A stretch of DNA of 64,000 nt, from NCBI RefSeq assembly GCF_010015445.1, contig NC_053121.1, positions 24,274,434 to 24,338,433 on the forward strand. Direction: 5' to 3'. This document shows positions 31,631 to 43,000 of the stretch, one piece after another. Under the pieces are notes generated by a model. The model searched no databases, was not told the DNA's origin, and worked only from the letters and a program-made list of their open reading frames with translations. Each line of letters starts with the position of its first letter. The first letter of the stretch is position 1. Source of the DNA: Perca fluviatilis (taxonomy: Eukaryota; Chordata; Actinopteri; Perciformes; Percidae). Both the position numbers and the translations under genes were made by a program.

Positions 31631-32715
31631 ACTTGGCCCCTGATATTTGCAGGACTATTGTCTACCAAGCAAAGCACCACCAGGAGGATAGGTCCACAGG
31701 CTGGAGAGCCGCATGAAAACTGATAAAGCTATAGAATAACTTAAGGTTGTTGAGAGCTACAGTGAATGCAGCACAACAAAAAAGAAAGCAGCATTTGTTT
31801 GGTTTTAACAGAATAGGGGAATAGTTGTCACTCAAATAAAAAAACAACATCCCTACCATCTGTTGTCATTATATAACTCTTGCAAAAAAGCAAGAGAAAT
31901 GTTACAAGTTAGATGTGCATTTACATCCTTATAATATAATTGTACATGTCCTGTTTGAGTGGCTCTAGCTTACCCAGTATTACATAAACTTGTCTGTATA
32001 ACTTCTCTTTAATCTATTTTCCCTTATTTTTTTAATTTTAATGGTGTACATGGGCTGAATCTCATACTTAACTCAGTTAAATACACACATGATGAAAAGC
32101 AGTAAGAGTTATGGTCTACTGTAGGAAGATTTATAGATCCATACATAGTATACGGAATCTGTCTTATGACTAATGGGACACAAAAACAGCAATCGCCACA
32201 AAAGTGACCTTCGTGCCTGGAACGATAAAGATTAGAATGGTGCTGTGTCTGCCTTGTGTTTTCACTACTTCAGCCAACTGGCACAGCGCTGGCGTCCTCT
32301 CCCCGGCTCCCAGTCTGCCATGATGACAATGGCAACCAGCTACTACATGGCATGTAGAAATGACAAAGCAAGCCAATGGATATTTGGAAGATATGAAGAT
32401 AATACAACACCACTGACCAATTGCTCTGTTAAGAAAACGTAGTCCTGGGCATCGCTATAATTCCTGGGCATTGCTATAACCATTTTGCATTTCTAGGACA
32501 TCAGCCTCTTCATCAATGTTTACAGTACAGTGTGCTTTCCATGGCTTTAAAAGAGGCAATTGCTATACTGGAAAGAAGAAATTAAGTTCTTGGAGGATTC
32601 TATGTTTGTATCCTCTAAAGGGCTGATTTTCTTCTAACCAACTAAAAGTGGCCTACATTCTAGTGTGCCACGAGCTTATCTGCTGTGTCCTGCCTTAACC
32701 TGCTCCAGTCAGTAA

Positions 32716-32717
<2 letters not shown>

Positions 32718-32758
<41 letters not shown>

Positions 32759-32792
32759 AATGTGCGTGCGTGCATGCGTGCGTGCGTGCACG
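32718..32792. repeat. (GT)n followed by (TGCG)n
   Basis: A run of about 20 GT units passes into TGCG/TGCA units. The tract is alternating purine-pyrimidine throughout, a sequence type able to form Z-DNA. Confidence 0.9.
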
Positions 32793-34834
32793 TTTGAAGC
32801 TTCAGCTGAGAAATAGGCAGTGTAGAACAGACAGTGGCAAACAGATTCAACATCCATTTGTTTCACAATTAAAGAAAAAAGTCAAGGCTAATCCTGCTGT
32901 TATTGTCTTCAGAAGACAAGAGTTGTCTCCTCCTGTCACTGCAACCAGAGATCCACCCCTGCGTGACATCACTGTGAACAAACTGCAACTAAATCCTGCA
33001 TCAGCAGTCAAAATACACTTTAATTGGTGTGTGAAAAGCTGTAGCATCAACTGAATATCCTGTAGATTTATGACTTTGAAACGAAACGACTTTGTTCATT
33101 TGGCTGCCACCTGCCTCTCTAATACAAATACTTTACTATAGTTATCAACACAGACTCATATTGGGTCTAATTTGTTTGCTAAATCTCTGGCTACATTTAG
33201 GAATTCCCTGCCAACAGGCTGCTATTCTGGAGGGCTGAAAGATTGTTTGATTAAAAAAAAAAAATAACGTACATCTGAAACATAAATCTCAGCAAATTTT
33301 GAAAATTCATAAATCATCTATTAGAGAATTTATGAATAATGTAGACTTATACAGCCATCAGAAGTTTGAATATATAATAAGTATGAAAACACAGTAGGAA
33401 AGATTTGAATAGAGCCATGCAAAAGTATGAATATTACAAATATAGTCATCCAATAATAATAAGCTCATAAGATCTGATCTGATGATGTTAAAAGTTAATT
33501 ATGGTTCATTTACATTTGATTGATAATTTATGCTAACATTTCCATTCCAATGATCTTTACACCGTAAAGATGGTGTATCAAAGGACAAATTATCTGCTTG
33601 TTTGAGATAAAGAGGTCAATATTTTTTTTACTTTCAACAAGTGCAACAAGAGCTTTTGTTTATTAGTTAGACAAACGTGTCTGCGCACTAAAATCTACAA
33701 CTAGTATACAATGAAGAATCCACCCTGTGTTTGTTTTGTGCTCCTTCAAAGCCTTGACAGGTCTGAATGATAAGTTAGCACAGTAGCCAAGATGCTTCTC
33801 TAAACAGTTCACCTCTGTTTTTGGGGATGACTGCTGCCTGAACTCTGTACCCCCACTGAGACAATAAAACGGCTGGATGACTATGGGACTAGCAGAAAGG
33901 CCGACAGTTTATAACTCAAGAGAGGCGAAGCTATACAGCCTGTGTGAAGATAAAGATTTAGTAACGGTAAGAGATTGGAATTCTCTTAGTCTGAGGTCAG
34001 ACAGGCAAAGTTACCTTTCTTAATTCCCTGAGGGCGCATGAGGAGACCCTGGACTCAAGCTGGAGCACACAGTTACATCCCTTCAGCTCGAGACAATGGA
34101 GTTGTCGCAGTGAATCAGAGACCTCATCATTCCAGCCAATAATTGCTTACTTGGTTTGTAAATGGCATGCACTATCTTCAGTAAAAAGAACATTATAGTC
34201 CGTCTCTTGCGTTCACTTTGCTGCAACCTTTTACAACCTAATAGAAGTAGTAATATACGGGCGTGTAGGGAAAGAATAGTTCACTTAATGTCTCATAAAT
34301 GACTGGCTATAGCCTCAACAATAACTGGCTCTACATAGACTTAATTTAGACCTATATGATTTGGTTTACACTCAGAGTATAAAGCATGCAAACATTAACA
34401 GGTCTTTTATTTTATTTTCTTCATTTTATAAATCTTTAAGAGGTTAATTACACTGACATGAGAAAAAAAAAAAGTCATATACACCTTCGACCATGTTCTG
34501 TCCACTAGTAATAAAAACTACACAATGATTTAAGATTATTAATTTAATATCTTGATTTGTGAGAAGTAAGTAATGAATCCAACTTAAAATTGCAGCTTTT
34601 GTCGTTTTTTTTAAGGTTGTAGCTTTTAGTTTGGATTTTTTTCACACAAATAAAACACAAACATCAGTGTATGGACCTTCAATGGTAGCTGTAACTGCTG
34701 CATTCAAGATATTCTAATATAATAAAAAGAAACAAGAGCATTAAAGCCACTTACTGCAGAATATTTGGACTATTTTCATGACAAATTTCTACACTAAGAA
34801 AACCTAGAGCATCCTAAGACGGACAATGTATCTA
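32793..34834. other. gene-free AT-rich sequence
   Basis: Nothing recognised except a perfect 10 bp hairpin (ATTCATAAAT at 33305-33314 and its inverse at 33328-33337), probably incidental. Confidence 0.55.
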
Positions 34835-35010
34835 AATTGGAATCAGAATACTTTATTGATCCCCTCAGGGAAATTAAGTTGTAGTTAAGTTGCAGTTGCT
34901 CACAGTTAGATTTAAGGTAGAAAATTAGAGTAAGAAAAAAAAACTAGTCCATAGGTGTATAAAATAACATAGCTACAGCCATATTTAAAAAAAATTTAAA
35001 AAAGAAGATA
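34835..35010. mobile_element. retroposon-tail-like dispersed repeat remnant
   Basis: GAATACTTTATTGATCCCCT and CAGGGAAATTAAGTTGTAGT are hallmark words of a very common fish dispersed repeat. The remainder is decayed, and family assignment is uncertain. Confidence 0.5.
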
Positions 35011-37351
35011 AATGTGTACACTGTACACATTTAACTCTTAATTTTGTTAAAAGCAACCAAAAGTTTAAACATTAGACCAGTATTATCTTAAGAGTGACCG
35101 GTACATTATGATACAGGAGTAGTCTTGATCTTTTCACACTCTAAGAAAGAACTGTTATTGGAGAGGATTTGCTGTGAGATTCCCTTTTCATTCTAACGGT
35201 ATTAAAAAGCGTAAAGACTGGGAGACAGAGGAGTGGGGCTGACGTCACAGACTAAGAGTCACCCGCCGTGTGTTCGGCGTCTCCAAGTAAAGACTTATCT
35301 GCAAAGAAGTTTGGACGGACAATGTGGGTGGACAGGGCGTGAAACTACTATCATCATCAGCTCTGAATGAAAAAAAGAAAACATATCTTCCACAAAAAAG
35401 AAGGCTCATTCCAATTCAGCTGCGTTGTTAGGACAACGAGAACCATCCCTCAGATGATTAGTTCCACTTCAAAAGAATTTACTTTCCGCAGTGGAAACGT
35501 CCCCCTTTTGTGTCCTTACACAGGGTTTTCTCAGCCCAAAAGAAGAATCGTATGTTTAGTCAGCCTGTTTATTATTCCTTCTGTTCACACTACAATTGTA
35601 TTAAATAAATAGACTACTACTAACAAAGGCCTATTAGCCAATAAACATGTCCTGGTACACACAAAAAAAGGCTAAATCACAATCTCCGCATAAGAATTAA
35701 GATACTCTAAATACTGGTAAAGGCATAAACTACATTGCTCAGGACATGGTGCCAACTCAGAATGTCTTGTCACTGACATCATGAAACATGCATGTTATGT
35801 TGTACATATTTTGTCTAACTGGGGATTTGTGGCTCCATCTCATTTTGACAGACGCCACCCTTGCAAAACAGCACTAGTCACTGGACACTGGTGATGCTGT
35901 AAAGCGGCAGTATGCAGTGCATTTTCAGGCACACATATTATACAGAAGATTTAACTTCTGATAAGCAGAATGGCCACAGTCACTGATAGAAGTTGTAGAA
36001 GTAGTAATAAAAAATCTAATAAACATGCTATGCACACTTTAAATTTACATTACACACATTTCACATGTTAATACTTTAATTTACTCCAAAATGGACTAAA
36101 ATGTCAGTCTGCCAAAAAATAAAAAACGTAACGTAATGTGATTATTAATGTGTGGTTAAAGCAGCAGATCAAAGAGAGTTACAGTAGTTTGCTTGATTGA
36201 TAACCCGACTTCCTTGACATTTTAACGACTCAGTTGAAGTTCTCCTAGTTGTTCAGATAAACAGACATCTTGCTGGAGTCAAAAATCACAAAAGAGGCGG
36301 AGAAAGAAGGTGGTGAGCACATCTAAACGCAGATAAGTGAAATCGGGATGAAAAGTTTGGGGGTTTTGACGCAGCCTGCAATTGGCAGCTGTGATATTAT
36401 GGTTGGCTTTATTGGATTTTTTTTTTTTTAGGTTTATTTTTTAAGCTGAATTTCTAAATCAGCCAGAAATACAAACATGTCTGCAGGCCTTTAGGCAACA
36501 TGCAACAATAAGTAAAGCTGTCCTTCTTGAACAAATAATCAGTATATATAAGAAACCTTAACAACGTATCAATTATTGTATTATTTATTAATTTATGTTT
36601 TGCCGGAATGAAACTCTATCTTGTTTTTTTATATAAAATTCGACAACTGTAAAATCCTGGTAGATATAAAAATAAATAGTGGGTCTAACCACTTCAATCA
36701 TTCCAGTGGTCCACTACTGCACTGTCTTTGATGACTGTATATTGCAGAATGAATATTGACTAGACGTGTGCCTGGTGTGGCTCAGGAGCATCTATCCTTC
36801 CCTTCATGATCACTGATGAGCCTTGTGACCTACAGTATATTAATATGCTCAGCAGAAAGAGGCCTCTTGGCACAGGACACGCTAGCAGAAGCCCTTTAAT
36901 GTTAGCAACTGTCAAAGCTTTGATTTCTGATTGATGAGTAAGGTTGGCGCAATAGCAGAGTGACACTACTGATCATCTCGGCCCTTCTCCCACAACAGGA
37001 AACCGCAAAGCAGCCCTGCCCCTCAAACCCTCAGCAGCTACCACATCACATTTGAAACTGTAAAATAAGTGCCTCAAGGCTAAAAATGTACAGGATAAAC
37101 AAGATGTGACATATATTGACTGAGCAGGATGGAGGCAAACAAGTCAGAATGAAAGAGAGAAATTGAAACAACTTTCTCACTACACCTGTAGTTTTTGTTA
37201 TTTCAAAAGACTATCATAAAGCATGTACACTCAGGTGTCAGTTTTTTAGCTACGCAAAGCTCAAACTCAGCTTAATACAGCCCTGCAGTAAATAATAACT
37301 TCATACAGGTTATAGTGTTCATTTTTTGTTGTAACGGTTATTAGAGAGGTG
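35011..37351. other. gene-free sequence with a CRE-containing patch
   Basis: No coding region is supported. A GC-richer patch at 35220-35340 contains a perfect CRE palindrome TGACGTCA at 35240-35247. Confidence 0.5.
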
Positions 37352-37562
37352 TTGATTCAATGTTATGGTCATTTTGAAAGCTGTAGTTTGTTGTTCTTTT
37401 GAGTTGCAGTGCGTTATACTGGGAGGTGTTTCTAATGTTTTGCAATATCACATTTATATCAACAAAGGCACAGATATTAGAAACACCTCTCAATGAAATG
37501 CAATACAACGAAACAGCACTACAAAGTACATCCTCCAATATGACCACAAAGTTGCATTGGTA
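37352..37562. mobile_element. small palindromic repeat
   Basis: Arms at about 37352-37436 and 37476-37562 are inverted copies. For example, GGAGGTGTTTCTAAT at 37422 pairs with ATTAGAAACACCTCTC at 37476, and TATGGTCATTTT pairs with AATATGACCACA. A related phrase recurs at 38515-38640, so this is a dispersed family. Confidence 0.6.
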
Positions 37563-37906
37563 ACACTTTATGGCTCCCTATTTAGCCTTCATAAGCAGTA
37601 TATAACCATTTAATAAATGCACACTATAATGCAGTTGTACATCAGTTTTGCATTTATCAAAAACTCTTTCTATGGGCTCCCATAAGTGGAGGCTCCTGTA
37701 TAAACAGATAATGAGTGACTGAATACAGTAAAAACAGTTATAATGTATTACATTATAATATAAAATATGTCAGAGCAGAAGTTATAATTGTTGCCAAAAA
37801 GTGTTGATTAATCAACGTTTAAAAATGTTGGTATATACTACATTACATGTGTTATACACCATTTATTAAAACTTTATATACTGCCTATAAATGCTTAAAG
37901 TATGGG
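37563..37906. mobile_element. degenerate inverted-repeat element
   Basis: It starts TAACACTTTATGGCTCCC. The arm TAAGCAGTATATAACCATTTAATAAAT-like at about 37590-37617 is matched in inverse by AATGGTGTATAAC-type and TATATACTGCC sequence at about 37850-37890. Identity is imperfect. It abuts the previous palindrome, so both may be parts of one composite. Confidence 0.45.
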
Positions 37907-38123
37907 TTTTCCATTGTGTCAGCTGCATTAGTTTAAGATAGATGTACCAAATACACTAGCAACTGAGTGTTATGTGCTAACTATTTAAAATCTAAAAAAG
38001 CAAACCTGCTTGTATAGGTGCAACTTCATGGTGGATGCAGTGTTTGACCCTCTGGCCTCTACAGCACGGTTTAATATCACAACAACAGGGAGAAGAACCA
38101 TCATCACAATAAGTAGTAAAAAC

Positions 38124-38740
38124 ACACTCAGTGGTTACTTTATTAAGCACACCTGTACAATCTAATGCAATCCAATACAGCTGTGCTGTCATGAAGTCTA
38201 CTTTTATGATGCTTATTGTGTTCAAAGGTGCGGTGTAAATTCAATTATATGTTTTAGCAGTGAGGTTATAGTTGGTGGTGTTTCACGGCAGACATGTTGG
38301 CATGTCATAGTAGGAAAAGCACAGGTGTATTCAAAACCATTAATGATGGCTGCATTCCACTTAGGAGAGGCCCTGGTATTGTGCATGCTGACTCACTGAA
38401 ATAGCTTCCTGGGACACTTGATGGAATTGAGCCATCGTTAAGGTTATCAATTTCAGCTGTGCTTTTCCTACTATAACAAGTCAAAACGTCTGCTGTGAAA
38501 AAGGTCCATTATATTCAAAGGTGTTTCTAATATTCTGCCTCCCTCATTTGTAAATAGGGAGGACACAAATTAGACCTGTCAACACCTCTCAGTATAATGT
38601 AGCCCAGTGCAACACCACCTTTGACTACAACCTCAGTAATAAACATGTATTTTGAATTTACAAATTTTAAAAGGTAGAATAGATGGCAGAGCTGTTGGAT
38701 TGATTGCACAGGTGTACCTAATAAAGTAGCCACTGAGTGT
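38124..38740. mobile_element. MITE with ~50 bp terminal inverted repeats
   Basis: The left end ACACTCAGTGGTTACTTTAT and right end AAAGTAGCCACTGAGTGT are inverted, and continue as CACACCTGTACAATC against GATTGCACAGGTGTAC. This is a familiar fish repeat end. A second palindromic element lies inside at 38281-38500, and the 38515-38640 segment is related to the repeat at 37352-37562. The 109-aa open frame at 38527-38856 is repeat-derived. Confidence 0.75.
38281..38500. mobile_element. nested palindromic element inside the 38.1-38.7 kb MITE
   Basis: TTTCACGGCAGACATGTTGG and CAAAACGTCTGCTGTGAAA are inverted ends. ATAGTAGGAAAAGCACAGGT pairs with GCTGTGCTTTTCCTACTAT further in. The central part includes GCATGCTGACTCACTGAAAT. 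It could be a later insertion or a structural part of the outer element. Confidence 0.65.
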
Positions 38741-39934
38741 AAATAAAGCCCAAAAATGAAGACGGAAACTGAATTATGGTTCAAATGCATTATTGTCTTT
38801 TTTCTCCCTTTTTCTAATAAATGAGGACGAACTGACTTGGAGAGGGGAAAAAACAACTTTACTCAACTGCAACTAATTGCTCCTTTCATCTATCCAATTA
38901 AAAGCAGAATTCTAATCCGAGTAGTTTATTTCTTGTTTTGATAGCTCATCATGTGCCACAGCCTTTTAATCAGCACAAAAATGTAAGTATTGCATATTAA
39001 TTCAGCACACGTTATTTACACTGCTGATTTTCATCACACTCTCCCTGCGCAAGACTCCTCTTGGGCTGATCCCACAGAGACTGGGCCTAATTGACAACCA
39101 TGATGTGTTGGCAAAGCTAGCCTGCTAACTGCTAACATTTTCAATCCATACCCACTCAGGTCGGTATGTGTGAGAAGGTGTGAGGAGGTTGTTAAAATGG
39201 TGCTGAGGATCAATAGGATGTTGTTGTTAGTGAGAGACCTTTTAAGGGAAACATCAGTAAGGTGGCATCACAAGTTGTCATGTGTGATGTTTGTGAAATG
39301 TATCTGGAATGTCTCTACCTTCAGCAGCCTATAAACAGTCGGCAGCCTCCCTGAATTTTCTGTGATGAAACAGCTCAGTTGCATGAGGTAATCTCACCCT
39401 TACCCAAATGAGATGATAATGCTTTCACTCAGGGAATTCAGCAACACCTAGAAGGAGGCAGTGCAACTCAAATGGGACTAATAATAGAGCCTCCGTTCTC
39501 TTAACTTGGAATCTATATTATACGCTTCAAAAATGAGATCAACTATATGGGTCAGTGGGATTTCTGTAAGAGAAGAAAATAAAAAGGAGCAACCAAACGA
39601 AAATGTGCTCTGCTGACAACAGATCTGAGGAATGCAGCAGCTAATAAGAAAATTATTTGGGCAGAGTAACAGCTCAGAACTTTAATTACCAGAGCTGGTT
39701 TTAACTGATTGAAAGGAAATACATGTCCACACTCGTGTGCATGCATGCCTAATTATTTTCAACCCCTTGATTGTCTAAATAGGCTTTATAAATAAAAGCA
39801 CAAGTGACTTGAAATGTTCAAAGGAAATTATTTTAAAAATGGAAATGATCAAAGAGCACTCTTTCATAATTTCTGTGATCTAGAATACACAGGGACTTCA
39901 GTCCTCCATGCTGCTGTGGCCTAGGCTTAACTTT

Positions 39935-39935
<1 letters not shown>
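38741..39935. other. gene-free sequence
   Basis: Nothing recognised; no coding or RNA gene supported. Confidence 0.55.
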
Positions 39936-39977
<42 letters not shown>

Positions 39978-40003
39978 ACACACGCACACACACACACACA
40001 CAA
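39936..40003. repeat. (CA)n microsatellite
   Basis: About 34 CA units with two substitutions (CCCACA, CGCACA). Confidence 0.95.
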
Positions 40004-43000
40004 ACTACTTCACCCATCTGGTTTTCTCAGGGGACAATAAAAGACATGTATTGGTCTCCATCTTTGCTCAGGCTGTCCACCCATTAAACAGAACTAATAG
40101 AAAAAAACAGCATAAATCAATATCATTATATCTGATATATGAGATGAGATATCATCTATATAGGCATCCTGGGTGATGGATTTACAACATAGAACAACCG
40201 TTTTTATTATGGAGATGAATACTAAAGCGTGTTTAGATAATTATGTCAGTGACTTCACGTTGCCTCTGGCACCTTGTTCACATGTGTATTACCAACAGCC
40301 CACGCTGGTTCCTGATCCGATTACTCGGTTGTTTATGTTACTGGCTGGTATCTTTACTTTATGTGTTGATAAAATGAAGTAAATGTACATTTCAAAACAT
40401 TTTGTACTTACAATACAGCTGTGTGGTAGGAAGCTGGAGAGAAGAAGTGGCGTCTTCTTTTCCCTATAAGCTTCTTGGCATTATTCATGGCCCCTCAAAT
40501 GTGGTACATCCTAAATGAAGTCAATGTACAGAGCATAGTTAATGATGTGTTTGATCAAGTGAAATACAGTACAGTTTTTAGTGATGAATGTATAGCTGGG
40601 CTTGGTATGCTGGTGCTCTTATGTTTCAGATATTGTACAATTTCAAACGAGAATGTCACTGATTCCACAGTAAACTCATCTCTCTTCTCTTCCACATTTG
40701 TTGACCTGATATCTGTCAAAGGAGGGTGGGGATTTTGGTTTTGTTATACTGAAGGCGTTGCATTTCCAAGGGAATAAGTTATTTTTGTTGCAGATCAATA
40801 TTTCCAAGACATACCCCAGTTACACAGAAGTATTGCATAATTTGTTACATAACTGAAGGAATACCATGACATTCACACCACAACAATACAGATAATGTAG
40901 ATAAAGGAGTGGAGCTGAGGATAAGTGCTAATTACCTCAGCCATATCCCACTTTAATAAAGGGACTATATGAAAAGCTCTGTTTTTGCATAGGTGATGGA
41001 TTTTTTATCCCCTGCCTCTTCCAGATACCTCGAACACAGGATTATTCCCTGCGGACAGAAATAGATGCAGTCAGTTCTGCCTTGTTCTTTTTGAAAGTCA
41101 TCTGTGGAAGAGTGCAAACTTCACTGGTTTAAGTCAACAGAGATACTGGCATAGTACTGATCCATGGGACAAAAACACTGCAGCTGTTCTTGATGTTAAA
41201 TGTGTTAAAAGAGCTCACACACACCTACACATCCCAATTACCATATCATAGCATACATCCAATACAAGGTTAGGCTACTTCATTGATCATGAAAAAGATG
41301 AAGGGACAGTCTATCACTTTCCCTTTGCCACTCTTAAATCTGTTACCTGGGCTCTTCAAAGCAGCACTAGTGGCTAATTACTCTCTCTCATGCCCCTTGT
41401 GCTCCCTTTAGCCTATGGCTAATGATAAACAGTTCCCATCAATAGTTCTTTCACTTCAGAGGAACCTAAATGACAATTTGGTCTGTTTGGATTATTTTAT
41501 TGTTGACTGTAAACAAATAAAGCAACAATGGGTTACCTTGTATTTATTCCTGCTATCTCTGTGCCATGAGAGTGCTTCTGTCTGTGTCTTGCACTTTAGG
41601 ATCAACACCACACCAAATCACATTTGTCCCCTCCATTAATGTCACGGCCTTAAAGCAACATATCATCACAGTGCGGAGCCTGGTCTAACTGTAATTGAAA
41701 AGGCCCAAGGGGAATTCCTGGGAAGTGTGTGGGGCCCCGCTACCCTACATCCATCATTGTAAAGTTAGGCCCTTGGGTGTTCTTGTTACGCTGAAAGTTA
41801 ACAGTGAGATCGCCGTGCGTCCACACTTACAGCTCTCTAAAATGTGGCCCTGTGGGCCCCCAGGACTGCAACAAACGCTATACATCAGCTGACGACAACA
41901 TACAGCATCATGTCAAGTACATATTAATTTGACGGCCACATACGCAAGTAGTGCAAGCTTGAGCGTGTCAACACGTCCATGTTCATCGAATGGATGGACT
42001 TCAATAGGGATGTGATCAGAAACAGAATCCTTCCTTCAGATGTCGAGTTCACAGGCTTGATTACACAGCCGCCTTGCAATGCATACTGCAACAGATAAAA
42101 TTAAACACTCCCGATTACTTACTGCTTTGAAACACCCTGGACTGTGATCAATGTGATCTCTTTTTTTTTACGTTCAACCTCAAAGGACAGAGATTTGAGA
42201 AATCATACAAAAAGTATTCAAATGCAGTATCTCACAACATAAGTGATTTGTTGCTAATGAAATGTGATAGTTTTGAGAGACAGCAAAGGCAACAGGCACG
42301 TAGGGTCTCTTGCAACTGTTTTTGTAAAATCTAAGGCATTGTGCTCTTTAGGCGTTACGATCAAAGCCTTTATAACATTTTCTAACAAACGCTTCAAATG
42401 AATTCAATAAAATATGAATCATTAAGCAGAGGTTTCAAAAATGTAACAAAAAAACAAAGATCATATACTGTAGAAGTGTAAAGAAGCACAGATTAAGATA
42501 AAGGCATCAATTCCTGCTCCTACCTGCAGATTTAAGCATATTCATCTGGCTCTTCACATACATGAAAGCTACCAACTGCCCTTGCCAGCAAGTGGAGGAC
42601 ATTAAGGCTCAGCCTGGTTGATCTCTGATGACAAGGGTCTGGAGGAGGGATTAGATGCAAGGGGACCAAAGTTATGGTCATTCCCTTAAAAGGATGGCAC
42701 TGCATCATCATAGGCCTGGAGCTTACAGGAGTTGAAAGATCTTCAAAGGTCTGCTCACCCCACACAACTTGCTCGAACTCCTCCAAAAAACTTAGGTGTA
42801 TGAACTTTGAAAGATGGGGACTTTTAAAATATGATTTATTTTCTTTTTGCATTGCATCAGGACGCAACAAATACAGCAGGCCATATCTAAAATCTTTTCC
42901 TCTCAGTTTGTTGTTTATTCTTCATTTGAGATCATCATTGTCAGTCATTTGGTTATCTCGTGAGCTTACCAGCTCATAGGAGACCATTAAAAGCCTTCAT

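Larger units (their letters stand above)
29761..32717. other. gene-free sequence
   Basis: No gene is supported. An X-box-like motif lies at 31043-31055, and an enhancer-like block with CTAATTATG, TCTATTAATGGG and TCATTAGTTC words lies at 31440-31630. A short two-copy direct repeat, CCTGGGCATCGCTATAA and CCTGGGCATTGCTATAA, lies at 32444-32480 in the next stretch. Confidence 0.5.

Noticed and set aside
38527..38856. 109-codon minus-strand frame
   Set aside because: It is made from the MITE at 38124-38740 and its flank.
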